Source: Parachryseolinea silvisoli (lineage in GTDB: Bacteria; Bacteroidota; Bacteroidia; Cytophagales; Cyclobacteriaceae). Taken from it: DNA of 64,000 bases. Every line of letters begins with the position of its first letter. Position 1 is the stretch's first letter. Below, one piece after another: positions 40,782 through 48,022 of this stretch. Both the position numbers and the translations under genes were made by a program. Below the pieces are notes generated by a model that was not told where the DNA came from, ran no database searches, and worked only from the letters and a program-made list of their open reading frames with translations. Where the stretch lies: positions 434,001-498,000 of the forward strand of contig NZ_JAIOAO010000004.1 of NCBI RefSeq assembly GCF_021190955.1, read 5' to 3'.

Positions 40782-42590
40782 ATGCAAACACTCGCTCAAC
40801 ACAACTTCCATATTCCGGTGATGGGATTGGCTTTTACGATCGACACGCCGGTAAAGGTGGCGCGATACGGTATCGACTCCGTGATTTCGATCATCGAGGA
40901 CAACCTGATCGAAGCCATGCGCAAACATTATTATAAGCAAGCCAACCGGACCTTTTTTCCGATCACACCACAAGAGCCGGACTACCGGGCCAAACGTATT
41001 TCCGATTATCTGAACCTTGTTCATGACCTGGTGAACGAGCAGATGCAAACGTTGCGCAGCGCGGTGTTTACGACAGGCTCTGAAATTTCGAAGTATTTCG
41101 AAATGTTACCGGGCAGTAATCCTTTGCGTGGTATTTATGAGCACATGACGGAGAGTGTCGACAAACGCGAAAAAGAGACGCTGGAGAAATACCTGCGCAG
41201 TCAGATTCAGCCGGGAAGAATTGATGTAAACATTATGACCAAGGTGGACCGGAATCACTACGCGAAAGACGGCAGTGTATTGGCGGATTCGTCGGATGCG
41301 CTGGCGGCGCTGCGCGGCTATGCGAATAGTGTGCTGGAGAACTCGTCTGTTATATTCTCCGCGGGATTGAACCCGCGGTTGTTCAACTACCTGGAGCGGC
41401 TGGATGCGTTTCATGCGCGGGGGCATGGCGTGTTTGGTAAGGAGGTGGTCATTAAGGTAAGCGACTATCGTTCGGCGCTGGTGCAGGGTAAATACCTGGC
41501 GAAGAAGGGCATCTGGGTGAGCGAGTTCCGGATCGAGTCGGGGTTGAACTGTGGCGGCCATGCCTTTGCTACAGACGGAACGTTGCTCGGACCGATTCTC
41601 GAAGAGTTTAAAACGAAGCGCGCCGAGCTGGTGGAGTCGCTCCACACGTTGTATCAACCCGCCGCCGTGGCAAAAGGGATCCCCACCTTTGATGCGCCGC
41701 ATCCGCTTCGGATCACGGCGCAGGGTGGTGTCGGTACGTGCGAAGAGACGACGTTCCTGGCGACGCACTACGATTTGGCGAGCATCGGGTGGGGTACACC
41801 TTTTTTGTTATGCCCCGAGGCGACAACGGTGGACGCGGAGACTTTGCAGTTGCTGGGCGCCGCCCGGGAGGAAGACGTGATCCTGAGTCATGCATCGCCC
41901 CTGGGTGTGCGGTTCAATTATCTGAAGGGCACGTCTGGGCAACGGGAGCGGCTCCTGCGGGTGACGCAAGGGCGGCCGGGCAGTCCGTGTACGGAGAAAC
42001 ACCTGGTTTCCAATACCGAGTTTACCACGGAGCCAATCTGTACGGCGTCGCACGCGTATCAGAAAAAGAAGATCGACCAGCTGCGCTCGCTGGGGCTACC
42101 CCCCGAGCAGTATATAAAACGGTATCACGACATCGTCAACAAGGAGTGTTTGTGTATAGGGTTGAGCAATGCGGCGATCCATGCGTATGGTCTGCCGCCT
42201 TTTAAGAAGCTCGAGTCGGTGACGATTTGTCCGGGGCCGAATATCGCGTACTTCGATCAGGTTGCTACGTTGGCGGAGATGGCGGATCATATTTATGGGC
42301 GGGGAGATTTAATCCGTGCTAAGAACCGACCGCATATGTTTATAAAGGAGCTGCTTTTAAATATTAAATACCTGGAGGGACAGATGCCGGCACTGACGGA
42401 GATGGATGCGAAGGCCGCGAAGGACTTGCTGCATTTTAGCCTGAACCTGTTGAAGGGGATTGCGTATTACCGGGAACTATCGTCGCGTATTACACGGGAT
42501 GATGCTGTGTTTAATGAACAGCTGACGGATTGTGAAGGGGAGATTGGGAAGCTTGTGAAGAAATTAGAGGTAGTGTGTGAGTCAGTGTGA
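40782..42590 (+). CDS. Uncharacterised protein with possible FMN-type TIM barrel and cysteine clusters
   Basis: A 602-residue soluble protein without a signal peptide. Residues near the N-terminus (IPVMGLAFTIDTPVKVARYG) and the middle (RITAQGGVGTCEET...IGWGTPFLLCPEAT) resemble the strand and phosphate-binding motifs of FMN TIM-barrel enzymes such as nitronate monooxygenases or glutamate-synthase-like proteins. At least seven cysteines (LNCGGH, GTCEET, LLCPEA, SPCTEKH, PICTAS, KECLCIG, VTICPG) could hold an Fe-S centre. I do not recognise a named family. The FNR-type site upstream and the neighbouring RIC and NrdJ genes suggest use under low oxygen or nitrosative stress. The stop lies inside the hairpin shared with nrdJ. 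Confidence 0.7.
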   Translation: MQTLAQHNFHIPVMGLAFTIDTPVKVARYGIDSVISIIEDNLIEAMRKHYYKQANRTFFPITPQEPDYRAKRISDYLNLVHDLVNEQMQTLRSAVFTTGSEISKYFEMLPGSNPLRGIYEHMTESVDKREKETLEKYLRSQIQPGRIDVNIMTKVDRNHYAKDGSVLADSSDALAALRGYANSVLENSSVIFSAGLNPRLFNYLERLDAFHARGHGVFGKEVVIKVSDYRSALVQGKYLAKKGIWVSEFRIESGLNCGGHAFATDGTLLGPILEEFKTKRAELVESLHTLYQPAAVAKGIPTFDAPHPLRITAQGGVGTCEETTFLATHYDLASIGWGTPFLLCPEATTVDAETLQLLGAAREEDVILSHASPLGVRFNYLKGTSGQRERLLRVTQGRPGSPCTEKHLVSNTEFTTEPICTASHAYQKKKIDQLRSLGLPPEQYIKRYHDIVNKECLCIGLSNAAIHAYGLPPFKKLESVTICPGPNIAYFDQVATLAEMADHIYGRGDLIRAKNRPHMFIKELLLNIKYLEGQMPALTEMDAKAAKDLLHFSLNLLKGIAYYRELSSRITRDDAVFNEQLTDCEGEIGKLVKKLEVVCESV

Positions 42591-42658
42591 GTGTGAGAGC
42601 GAAGAAAACAACGCGCCGTATTCGCTCTCATTCCCGCTCTCACTCTCACTCTCACACT
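42573..42658. terminator. Long bidirectional hairpin between convergent genes
   Basis: GTGTGAGTGTGAGAGCGAA (left) pairs with TTCGCTCTC...CTCTCACTCTCACAC (right) across about 17 nt. The hairpin includes the stop codons of both the 602-residue gene and the ribonucleotide reductase gene. It belongs to the GTGTGAGAGCG hairpin family. Confidence 0.8.
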
Positions 42659-44502
42659 ATTGCACAAGCTCCTCCGGCGCAGGCGGCTTCGGCCTGGAGC
42701 TCGGTGAGGTCGTCGGGTTCGAAGACGTGAGCGAGGTCGAGGTCTTTTAGGGTTTGTTCCAGGCGTTCGAATTCTTCGCGGGGGATGTCTTCGAAGGGGG
42801 CTTGTTTATAGTTGCCGTTGTGGTAGGGAAGGACGCTCAGGCCGTTGTAGGAGGCTTTGTTTTGCCACATCCATTCACCTACTTTCCCCCAGTCGCCGTC
42901 GGGGATGCTGACAGTAGCGGATACGTTGTTGGCGTTGCTGCCGTTGCGGTAGCCGTTGCGGACCCACTCGGCGTTGAATTTCCGGATACGCTCCAGGAGG
43001 CTCAGCGCGCTTTCGGTGCGCAGGATGGAACCTGCGGGCGCCTTTTGCGGAATGCGGATGATGCCTTGTTTGGAGTTGAGCAGGTCGTCTTCCAGCAGCT
43101 CCGGGTGGTTGTCGCGCAGATAGTCGTAGAGGGCTTCGTTTTTGCCGATGCGCACGCGGCGTAGGTAGTAGTCGTTGTGCCAGGCGTGGATCCCGGAGGA
43201 TGTGCCCAAGACGATCGACGATGTACCGGAGGGCTTGACCGTTGTGCACCGCGCGGCGAACTGGATGTCGATCTTTCCGGAGGTACGCATGTTGACGCGT
43301 TTGACGACTTCGGCGGCCTCTTGCAGGTCGTACTTAAATACTTCGCCGCTGGCAATGCCGGTCATGCCGACGCCGATGAGGGCTTCGTTCTCCGTGGTGG
43401 TTTTCCAGACTTCGCGCAGGTAATGAAAGTTGGTGAAGCCTGCCTGCAGCGTGCCGAAGAACGACGCGGCGCCCGCCCGTTGGTTGAGGTCTTCCTGGCT
43501 TTCGATGTCCGACGCGTTGACTTCGCACAGGTTGCAGAACTGGAAGGGACGCAGGGCGATTTCACAGCAGGGGTTGGTGCCCCAGTCGGTGTTGTTGGTG
43601 AAGTAGAAGCCGGGCTCGCCGGCGCCCGACAATTCAATCTTTTGCCAGAGCGCGAAAAACTGCTCGCGGGTGGTGGTGTCGCGGGGCAGCACGACGGAGT
43701 TGTTGGCGCGGCCGCGTTGCTCGTTCAGCTCCCACCAGTTTCCGAATTTGCAGGTGAGCATTTCTTCATCGTCGTACGAGAACAGGGAGATCATGGCCGA
43801 TCGCCGGATGCCACCGGCCAGCACCGCGTTGGCAATGTGGCACATCATGTCGTGGCATTCCAGGGATGACAACCGCTCGCCGTCGTGTTTGCTGTCGAGC
43901 ATGGCGGAGAGCCGGGCGATGCAGATCTTCAGCGGCTCGGGGCCGGGCGCTTTTCCGCCGGCGGTGACAAGGCGCGCACCTTTGGGACGAATGTCGGAGT
44001 AGTCGAAATCGGGGAGGTATTCGCTCAGGCCGAAGTAGCCTTTGAGTAATACTTTGACGCTGTCGGCCCAACCTTCCAGGCTGTCGCCGACGAGGAAGCG
44101 TCTTCGCTTTTGGGCTTTGTGAAGGGCCGGTAAATTTTCAATGTGCTCGCGTTGTACGGAAAAGCCCACGCCGGTGCCGCCGAGCAGCAGGAACATCGCT
44201 TCGGAAAACGCGCGGATGTCGCCTACGGGCATATAGGCGCAGTTGTAGATGCGGCTGTTGTTTCGCTCGATGGCCGGTCCGGCGAATTGCATGGCACGCA
44301 TAGAGGGGAGTACTTTTTTGTCGCGTACAAATTGCATCTGTGCGCGGATCTCTTCCTGCAGGGCAGGGTACCGCCCGATCAGCATGGTGGCGTAGCGGTC
44401 GCAGATCTCGGGCCAGAGCTCCCGTCGCTGGAGCGCGTGGAGGTAGCGTGCGTATTTCATGTGTATGATGAGGTCGCTGAGGATGCGCTGATTGAGGTGC
44501 AT
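42652..44502 (-). CDS. nrdJ: Adenosylcobalamin-dependent ribonucleotide reductase, class II
   Basis: A 616-residue monomeric-type class II ribonucleotide reductase, close in size and motif order to the L. leichmannii enzyme. The substrate site carries SRIYNCAY, the catalytic centre NPCCEIAL and FCNLCEVN (with the N-x-C-x-E motif), and VKPSGTSSIVLGTSSG precedes the C-terminal half. The tail CAGGACAIV has the pair of redox-active cysteines. It makes deoxyribonucleotides without oxygen, which fits the predicted low-oxygen regulon. A perfect TGACCGGCGTCA site and a TATATTTG -7 box lie upstream. No cobalamin riboswitch can be recognised in the 199-bp leader region. Confidence 0.93.
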   Translation of the reverse strand: MHLNQRILSDLIIHMKYARYLHALQRRELWPEICDRYATMLIGRYPALQEEIRAQMQFVRDKKVLPSMRAMQFAGPAIERNNSRIYNCAYMPVGDIRAFSEAMFLLLGGTGVGFSVQREHIENLPALHKAQKRRRFLVGDSLEGWADSVKVLLKGYFGLSEYLPDFDYSDIRPKGARLVTAGGKAPGPEPLKICIARLSAMLDSKHDGERLSSLECHDMMCHIANAVLAGGIRRSAMISLFSYDDEEMLTCKFGNWWELNEQRGRANNSVVLPRDTTTREQFFALWQKIELSGAGEPGFYFTNNTDWGTNPCCEIALRPFQFCNLCEVNASDIESQEDLNQRAGAASFFGTLQAGFTNFHYLREVWKTTTENEALIGVGMTGIASGEVFKYDLQEAAEVVKRVNMRTSGKIDIQFAARCTTVKPSGTSSIVLGTSSGIHAWHNDYYLRRVRIGKNEALYDYLRDNHPELLEDDLLNSKQGIIRIPQKAPAGSILRTESALSLLERIRKFNAEWVRNGYRNGSNANNVSATVSIPDGDWGKVGEWMWQNKASYNGLSVLPYHNGNYKQAPFEDIPREEFERLEQTLKDLDLAHVFEPDDLTELQAEAACAGGACAIV

Positions 44503-44528
44503 AGGCGTGTTTGTTTTGTGGTATGGCT

Positions 44529-44571
44529 CAAATATAGGCGCGGGGGTGAGCGACGCCTATGACCGGCGTCA
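44529..44571 (-). promoter_or_regulatory. FNR/CRP-type site and -7 box before nrdJ
   Basis: The perfect palindrome TGACCGGCGTCA (44560-44571) lies 23 bp before TATATTTG on the minus strand (44536-44529), which matches the -7 consensus fully. The spacing is the same as at the RIC, regulator and 602-residue genes. Confidence 0.75.
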
Positions 44572-44644
44572 TGTTGGCTTTCGTGCTCACACTGTTTTTT
44601 GCTGGTCCAGTTTTGTGTGCTTTTCGGAAAACTGGAACAGATGC

Positions 44645-44669
44645 TTAGGAGTCCTAACCAATACTTTTG
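44645..44669 (+). promoter_or_regulatory. SlyA/MarR-like operator and -7 box
   Basis: The palindrome TTAGGAGTCCTAA (44645-44657) sits directly upstream of TACTTTTG (44662-44669), a perfect TAnnTTTG. The operator resembles the SlyA-type TTAG-N5-CTAA and would block the promoter of the operon that ends in a MarR-family gene. A longer inverted repeat (CCAGTTTT / AAAACTGG, 44607-44635) lies upstream. Confidence 0.6.
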
Positions 44670-44701
44670 AAGCATGAATTAACCATAAAACAGTTCTACG
44701 T

Positions 44702-45445
44702 ATGAAACACATGATCGCCTTTCTATTTGTTGTGTTGCTGGCATCGCCTGTGGCGTTTGCCTGTGAACGCTGTAAGTTGTATGACAACAATCCTGACTTT
44801 AAGATCAAATCGGCCGCGGTGAAGCTCAATAAAAAATTCGGTCAGCTGGAGTTTGAGATTACCGTGGAGGGTACTGCCGGAAAGACGGTTCCCAAGCCGG
44901 CCGGAAAGCTGGACGGCGCGCCGGTGCTGGGCTATGTATTTCCCACGACGTTGAAGTCAGAAGATATCGGGTTTGGTAAAACGGAGGGTATTGTAGCCCT
45001 GGCGTTGACAGCGCACCCGGATTTTGATGACAGCCCGCTGTGGGACGAGAGCGGCGACGGCATCTTTAACAACGACGGCATCGTATGGCACCCGCACTGG
45101 GTGATCCTGACGAAGGACGATCGCGTGAAGGGCGGTTTGTCCGTGAAGGAGTTTGATAAGAATGACAAGTCGGTTACGTTGCCTCCGACGGCTCCGGCCA
45201 TGCCGATGTATATGGACTCGCCGGGCTTCCCGGTGGTAACGGAGGGAAATACGATCCGCGTGTCGGTACCGGTATATCGCGTGCGGAACCGGACGTCCTT
45301 TCAGTATGATGCGGTGGCGTGTTACATGGAGGTAAGTGCGCCGGAGGGTGGACACTCGGCGAGCATGAAAATGCCGATGCTGGGTGTATACAATGTGTAT
45401 AGCGTGCTTTCCAAAGATCTGTTGCTGCCGTACAAAGTTCAATAA
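44702..45445 (+). CDS. Exported protein of unknown function, MarR operon
   Basis: A 247-residue protein with a signal peptide (cleavage near AFA|CERC, about residue 20) and a beta-rich mature part. Cys at the very start (CERCKLYDNN) and one near the end (VACYMEV) could form a disulphide or bind metal. Two aromatic/acid-rich motifs, DSPLWDESGDGIFNNDGIVWHPHW and PMYMDSPGFPVV, look like conserved pocket regions. I recall hypothetical relatives in Bacteroidota and Proteobacteria but no function. It is the first of four closely spaced genes ending with a MarR regulator, and its promoter has the SlyA-like operator. A ligand-binding or stress-protective role is likely. Confidence 0.7.
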   Translation: MKHMIAFLFVVLLASPVAFACERCKLYDNNPDFKIKSAAVKLNKKFGQLEFEITVEGTAGKTVPKPAGKLDGAPVLGYVFPTTLKSEDIGFGKTEGIVALALTAHPDFDDSPLWDESGDGIFNNDGIVWHPHWVILTKDDRVKGGLSVKEFDKNDKSVTLPPTAPAMPMYMDSPGFPVVTEGNTIRVSVPVYRVRNRTSFQYDAVACYMEVSAPEGGHSASMKMPMLGVYNVYSVLSKDLLLPYKVQ

Positions 45446-45536
45446 ACCATACCTGCTTTCTCCGCGACCCGCCGATGAATACGGTCGGGCGCGGAGAGAG
45501 CCATACACAGAAATTATACATCGAACCAGTAAGTAT

Positions 45537-45794
45537 ATGCAAGTTTCAGTTTTCGATACCTATGTGACAAAGCGCGACGGTAACATCATGCACTTCGACA
45601 TCATTGTTCCTACGAATACAGCGGAAAAGCTCGTATATGCGTTTGGCGCGCAGTATTTGAAGAAGAAGGGCCAGGAGGGACAGGAGATCAATTCCAAACA
45701 ATGCCAGTTCTGCCATGTGGAGCATTTGCAGTCGTACATGGAGGACAATATCCGGCAGCAAGGCTATTATATTCTTGAAATGCAAGGCTGCTGA
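45537..45794 (+). CDS. DUF2024-family protein
   Basis: An 85-residue protein matching the DUF2024 family: MQVSVFDTYVTKRDGNIMHFDIIVP, then a helix, then the cysteine-containing QCQFCHVEHL and an ending GYYILEMQGC. It is cytosolic, without signal or TM. The paired C-x2-C-H may bind zinc or iron. Function unknown. It lies in the MarR operon, 91 bp after the exported protein and 1 bp before a small lipoprotein gene. Confidence 0.8.
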   Translation: MQVSVFDTYVTKRDGNIMHFDIIVPTNTAEKLVYAFGAQYLKKKGQEGQEINSKQCQFCHVEHLQSYMEDNIRQQGYYILEMQGC

Positions 45795-45795
45795 T

Positions 45796-45918
45796 ATGAG
45801 ACTATACCTGATTTTATGTGCCGGGTGCATGGTGCTGTTTTGCTCCTGCACCCGGAAGGTGGAGGAGAATCCAAAGGAACTGGAGACGGGGCCGGAGGTT
45901 ACGATGTGTAAAGGTTAA
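45796..45918 (+). CDS. Very short lipoprotein
   Basis: A 40-residue gene too short for usual gene finders: MRLYLILCAGCMVLFCSC followed by a short polar tail with ENPKELETG and a last Cys. The signal has a lipobox (FCSC), so the mature part is only about 23 residues. It starts 1 bp after the DUF2024 stop and ends 5 bp before the MarR start, which supports real translation. A peptide of this size may be a small anchor, sensor or signalling peptide, or of no separate function. Confidence 0.55.
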   Translation: MRLYLILCAGCMVLFCSCTRKVEENPKELETGPEVTMCKG

Positions 45919-45923
45919 CCGCT

Positions 45924-46541
45924 ATGGAAGATTCGGTATTTGATTTGACGGTGCAGAATGCAACGGTGGAGGACCGGATTGTGGCTTCGCTGGAGAAGGT
46001 GTCGGAGGCGTTCCGGGTGTTGCTGTGGGCGGAAAGTAAACGTACGGGACTAAGTCCCATTCAGGTGCAGCTGCTGGTCTTCCTGTTGTATCAGCCAACG
46101 GTGCGGGCGACGGTCACAGTTCTTGCCCGGGAGTTTAACATGACAAAGCCGACGGTGAGTGATGCCATCAAGGTGCTGGAGCGGAAGGGGCTGGTTGTAC
46201 GCACGGGCAACGAAGCCGACAATCGGAGCTATACATTATCATTAACGGCCAACGGGCGGGACGTGGCTGAATCGAGCGGCGTTTTTGCGAATGTGATCAA
46301 ACACCAGGTTCGTACCCTGGAAGCAAGTCAGCAATCGGGTTTACTCCAGGCTCTTCTGGAGGTGATCCATTTACTCCAGAAGACGGGCGTTATTCATACA
46401 CAACGGATGTGTAAGACGTGCAGGTTCTTCGCGCCGGGAAAGGGAAAGGTAAAACACTATTGTGCGTTGATGCGGCAGACGTTGCATGGCGCGGACCTGC
46501 GGCTGGATTGCCCGGAGCATGTGCTCGCGGTGAGTGCGTAG
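45924..46541 (+). CDS. MarR-family regulator with cysteine-rich C-terminus
   Basis: A 205-residue regulator. The MarR winged helix covers about 20-145: FRVLLWAESKRTGLSPIQVQLL, TKPTVSDAIKVLERKGLVVR and TGNEADNRSYTLSLT. The C-terminal extension holds CKTCRFF, HYCALM and RLDCPEH, four cysteines and two histidines in the order of a possible zinc or Fe-S site. It is the last gene of the operon starting at 44702. The SlyA-like palindrome at the operon promoter is its likely target, with autorepression relieved by an oxidant, metal or small phenolic ligand. Confidence 0.85.
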   Translation: MEDSVFDLTVQNATVEDRIVASLEKVSEAFRVLLWAESKRTGLSPIQVQLLVFLLYQPTVRATVTVLAREFNMTKPTVSDAIKVLERKGLVVRTGNEADNRSYTLSLTANGRDVAESSGVFANVIKHQVRTLEASQQSGLLQALLEVIHLLQKTGVIHTQRMCKTCRFFAPGKGKVKHYCALMRQTLHGADLRLDCPEHVLAVSA

Positions 46542-46542
46542 G

Positions 46543-47349
46543 TTAGTGTTTTCGCGCATGGTCCAGCGCGTCGATCTCTTTTTTATACTTCGACGGCAGG
46601 ATCAGCGCTTTGAGCAGTCCGTCGAGGCGCAGGGTTCGGCTGATCTTGTAGAGGATAACAACGGGGTGCAGGAGTGAGGTCTTCCGGAAGGCGAGGAGTC
46701 GACGTACTTGTTCCGGGGCGACCAGGGTTTGTGCTTCGAGGAGAATTTTATAGCGCATCGCGCCGAGGTGTTTCCGGTATTGCCGGAACAGGTCGTCGGT
46801 GTAGTGCGAGCGGTGCATGTTTTGATGCAGGTGCTCGTGGCGCATAGATTCCCAGGCGTCCAACGTACCGGGTAGGTCTTTTACGCCCAGGCGGCTTCCC
46901 ATGCGATAAAAGACGTCGAATATTTCCCTTTTCTCGGCAATGCTTAGCGTGCGTTCGAGGACTTCAAACGACCGGATGGAATAATCGATGAGCATAAACA
47001 ATACATCGCGATAAGCCCAGTCGGGAATCTTCGCGCCGCGTTTGGTCTCTACCTCGGCGTGTATTCGGGCCATGGCGTCGATGGCGCGCAGGGCGGCTTG
47101 CTTTTCAGAGAATACGATCGCCTGTGCGTAGGATACGGTCGAGAACAGTCGTCCGAGGGGATCGGCCGGTAGGCGGCCGGTGAAGTAGAGCCAGTCCACG
47201 GCTTTGTTGAGTGCGAACTCGGCGGAGGCGCCGGCGAAGATGAACAGGATCGTATCGCTTTTGCCCCAGATCTTTCGTACGATGGAGTGTTCGTCTACGA
47301 AGTATTCTATACTTCTATCAGTTGGGATCGGGTGGATGCGTGCGACCAT
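46543..47349 (-). CDS. MpaB/DUF2236-like oxygenase-family protein
   Basis: A 268-residue helical protein of the DUF2236/latex-clearing oxygenase-like family. The conserved core is present: FIFAGASAEFALNKAVDW, RLFSTVSYAQAIVFS, WAYRDVLFMLIDYSIRSFEV, and a basic R/H pair in MRHEHLHQNMHRSHY, which may bind haem b as in the Lcp enzymes. The natural substrate is unknown. It is convergent with the MarR gene, with a gap of one base. A DUF2809 gene lies 7 bp upstream, so the two may be one leftward operon. The start at 47349 begins with the conserved ARIHPIPTD. Confidence 0.7.
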   Translation of the reverse strand: MVARIHPIPTDRSIEYFVDEHSIVRKIWGKSDTILFIFAGASAEFALNKAVDWLYFTGRLPADPLGRLFSTVSYAQAIVFSEKQAALRAIDAMARIHAEVETKRGAKIPDWAYRDVLFMLIDYSIRSFEVLERTLSIAEKREIFDVFYRMGSRLGVKDLPGTLDAWESMRHEHLHQNMHRSHYTDDLFRQYRKHLGAMRYKILLEAQTLVAPEQVRRLLAFRKTSLLHPVVILYKISRTLRLDGLLKALILPSKYKKEIDALDHARKH

Positions 47350-47356
47350 GGTTTTT

Positions 47357-47749
47357 TTATTGAGGGCTTGTGCGAAGCTGTTTCTTAAAGCCATACTTTT
47401 CGGCGAACAAGAGGATGGCGATGCCGGCGATGTACGACAGTATATCAAGCCAGGAGAATAGGTTGCCGATGACGATGCGGGCAACGGTTGATCGGCCCAG
47501 GCCGAGGAGCGCTACGATGTTGAAGTATTGGAGCGTTTCTATCAGGCAGGAGAAGAGCAGAACGGCGATGGCTGTTGGGAGAATGGGAGTGCGGAGGAAG
47601 GCGCGGACGAAGCAGTATAGAAGAATGACGACGAGGACGTCGCCGAAATAAGGGCGGATGAAAGCGTCGTGGATGTATAGGGCGATTATGAATTCCAGGG
47701 TTAGAATCAGGAGGAAGAGGGCGAAGTAGTTTTTGTTGAATGTTAGCAT
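47357..47749 (-). CDS. DUF2809-family membrane protein
   Basis: A 130-residue membrane protein of the DUF2809 family with four TM helices (about 8-25, 34-53, 58-78 and 98-115). Typical motifs are RPYFGDVLVVILLYCFVRAF, CLIETLQYFNIVALLGL and ARIVIGNLFSWLDILSYIAG. The family is often near VanZ-like genes; function unknown. On the minus strand its promoter region has TATCTTTG (47890-47883) and the ACTTT-N7-AAAGT palindrome (47898-47914), as before the small membrane protein near 5.7 kb. A REP-like repeat lies in the untranslated leader. Starts at 47749 or 47767 are possible. Confidence 0.78.
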   Translation of the reverse strand: MLTFNKNYFALFLLILTLEFIIALYIHDAFIRPYFGDVLVVILLYCFVRAFLRTPILPTAIAVLLFSCLIETLQYFNIVALLGLGRSTVARIVIGNLFSWLDILSYIAGIAILLFAEKYGFKKQLRTSPQ

Positions 47750-47773
47750 TGACGAAGTGTTTGGCATTGTCCA

Positions 47774-47853
47774 TGCCAGTCTGAAGACTGGCACCAGGGG
47801 TGGGCACAAGTCTCCGCCCGAGACGGGCTAAGACTTGCGCCAGGTGCTTAGGC
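47774..47853. repeat. REP-like palindrome, copy 5 (reverse orientation)
   Basis: Read on the minus strand it is CTGGCGCAAGTCTTAGCCCG...ACTTGTGCC followed by GCCAGTCTTCAGACTGGC, matching copies 1, 2 and 4. It stands between the DUF2809 gene and its promoter. Confidence 0.7.
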
Positions 47854-47882
47854 TTGGATACGGTTTTTTTTTCTGTTGGTTG

Positions 47883-47914
47883 CAAAGATATTAAAGAACT
47901 TTGTAATTAAAAGT
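47883..47914 (-). promoter_or_regulatory. Promoter with ACTTT-N7-AAAGT operator
   Basis: ACTTT-N7-AAAGT at 47898-47914 lies 7 bp upstream (minus strand) of a perfect TATCTTTG -7 box (47890-47883). It matches the arrangement at 5808-5840 in spacing and flanking TTCACTTT / AAAGTTCTTT sequence. Confidence 0.6.
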
Positions 47915-48022
47915 GAATAACTCATTCTTTCGCGTTTGCGCGTGAATGGTTTTGCACCTGGAGAGGGTGCGGTCATGCGGCTGTTTTAAATGACCGGGAG
48001 CTTCTGTCAACGGTAACGACAG

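Noticed and set aside
44503-44701. Cobalamin riboswitch before nrdJ.
   Set aside because: The leader is short and lacks the B12-box sequence and the expected multi-branched fold. The FNR-type site explains regulation better.
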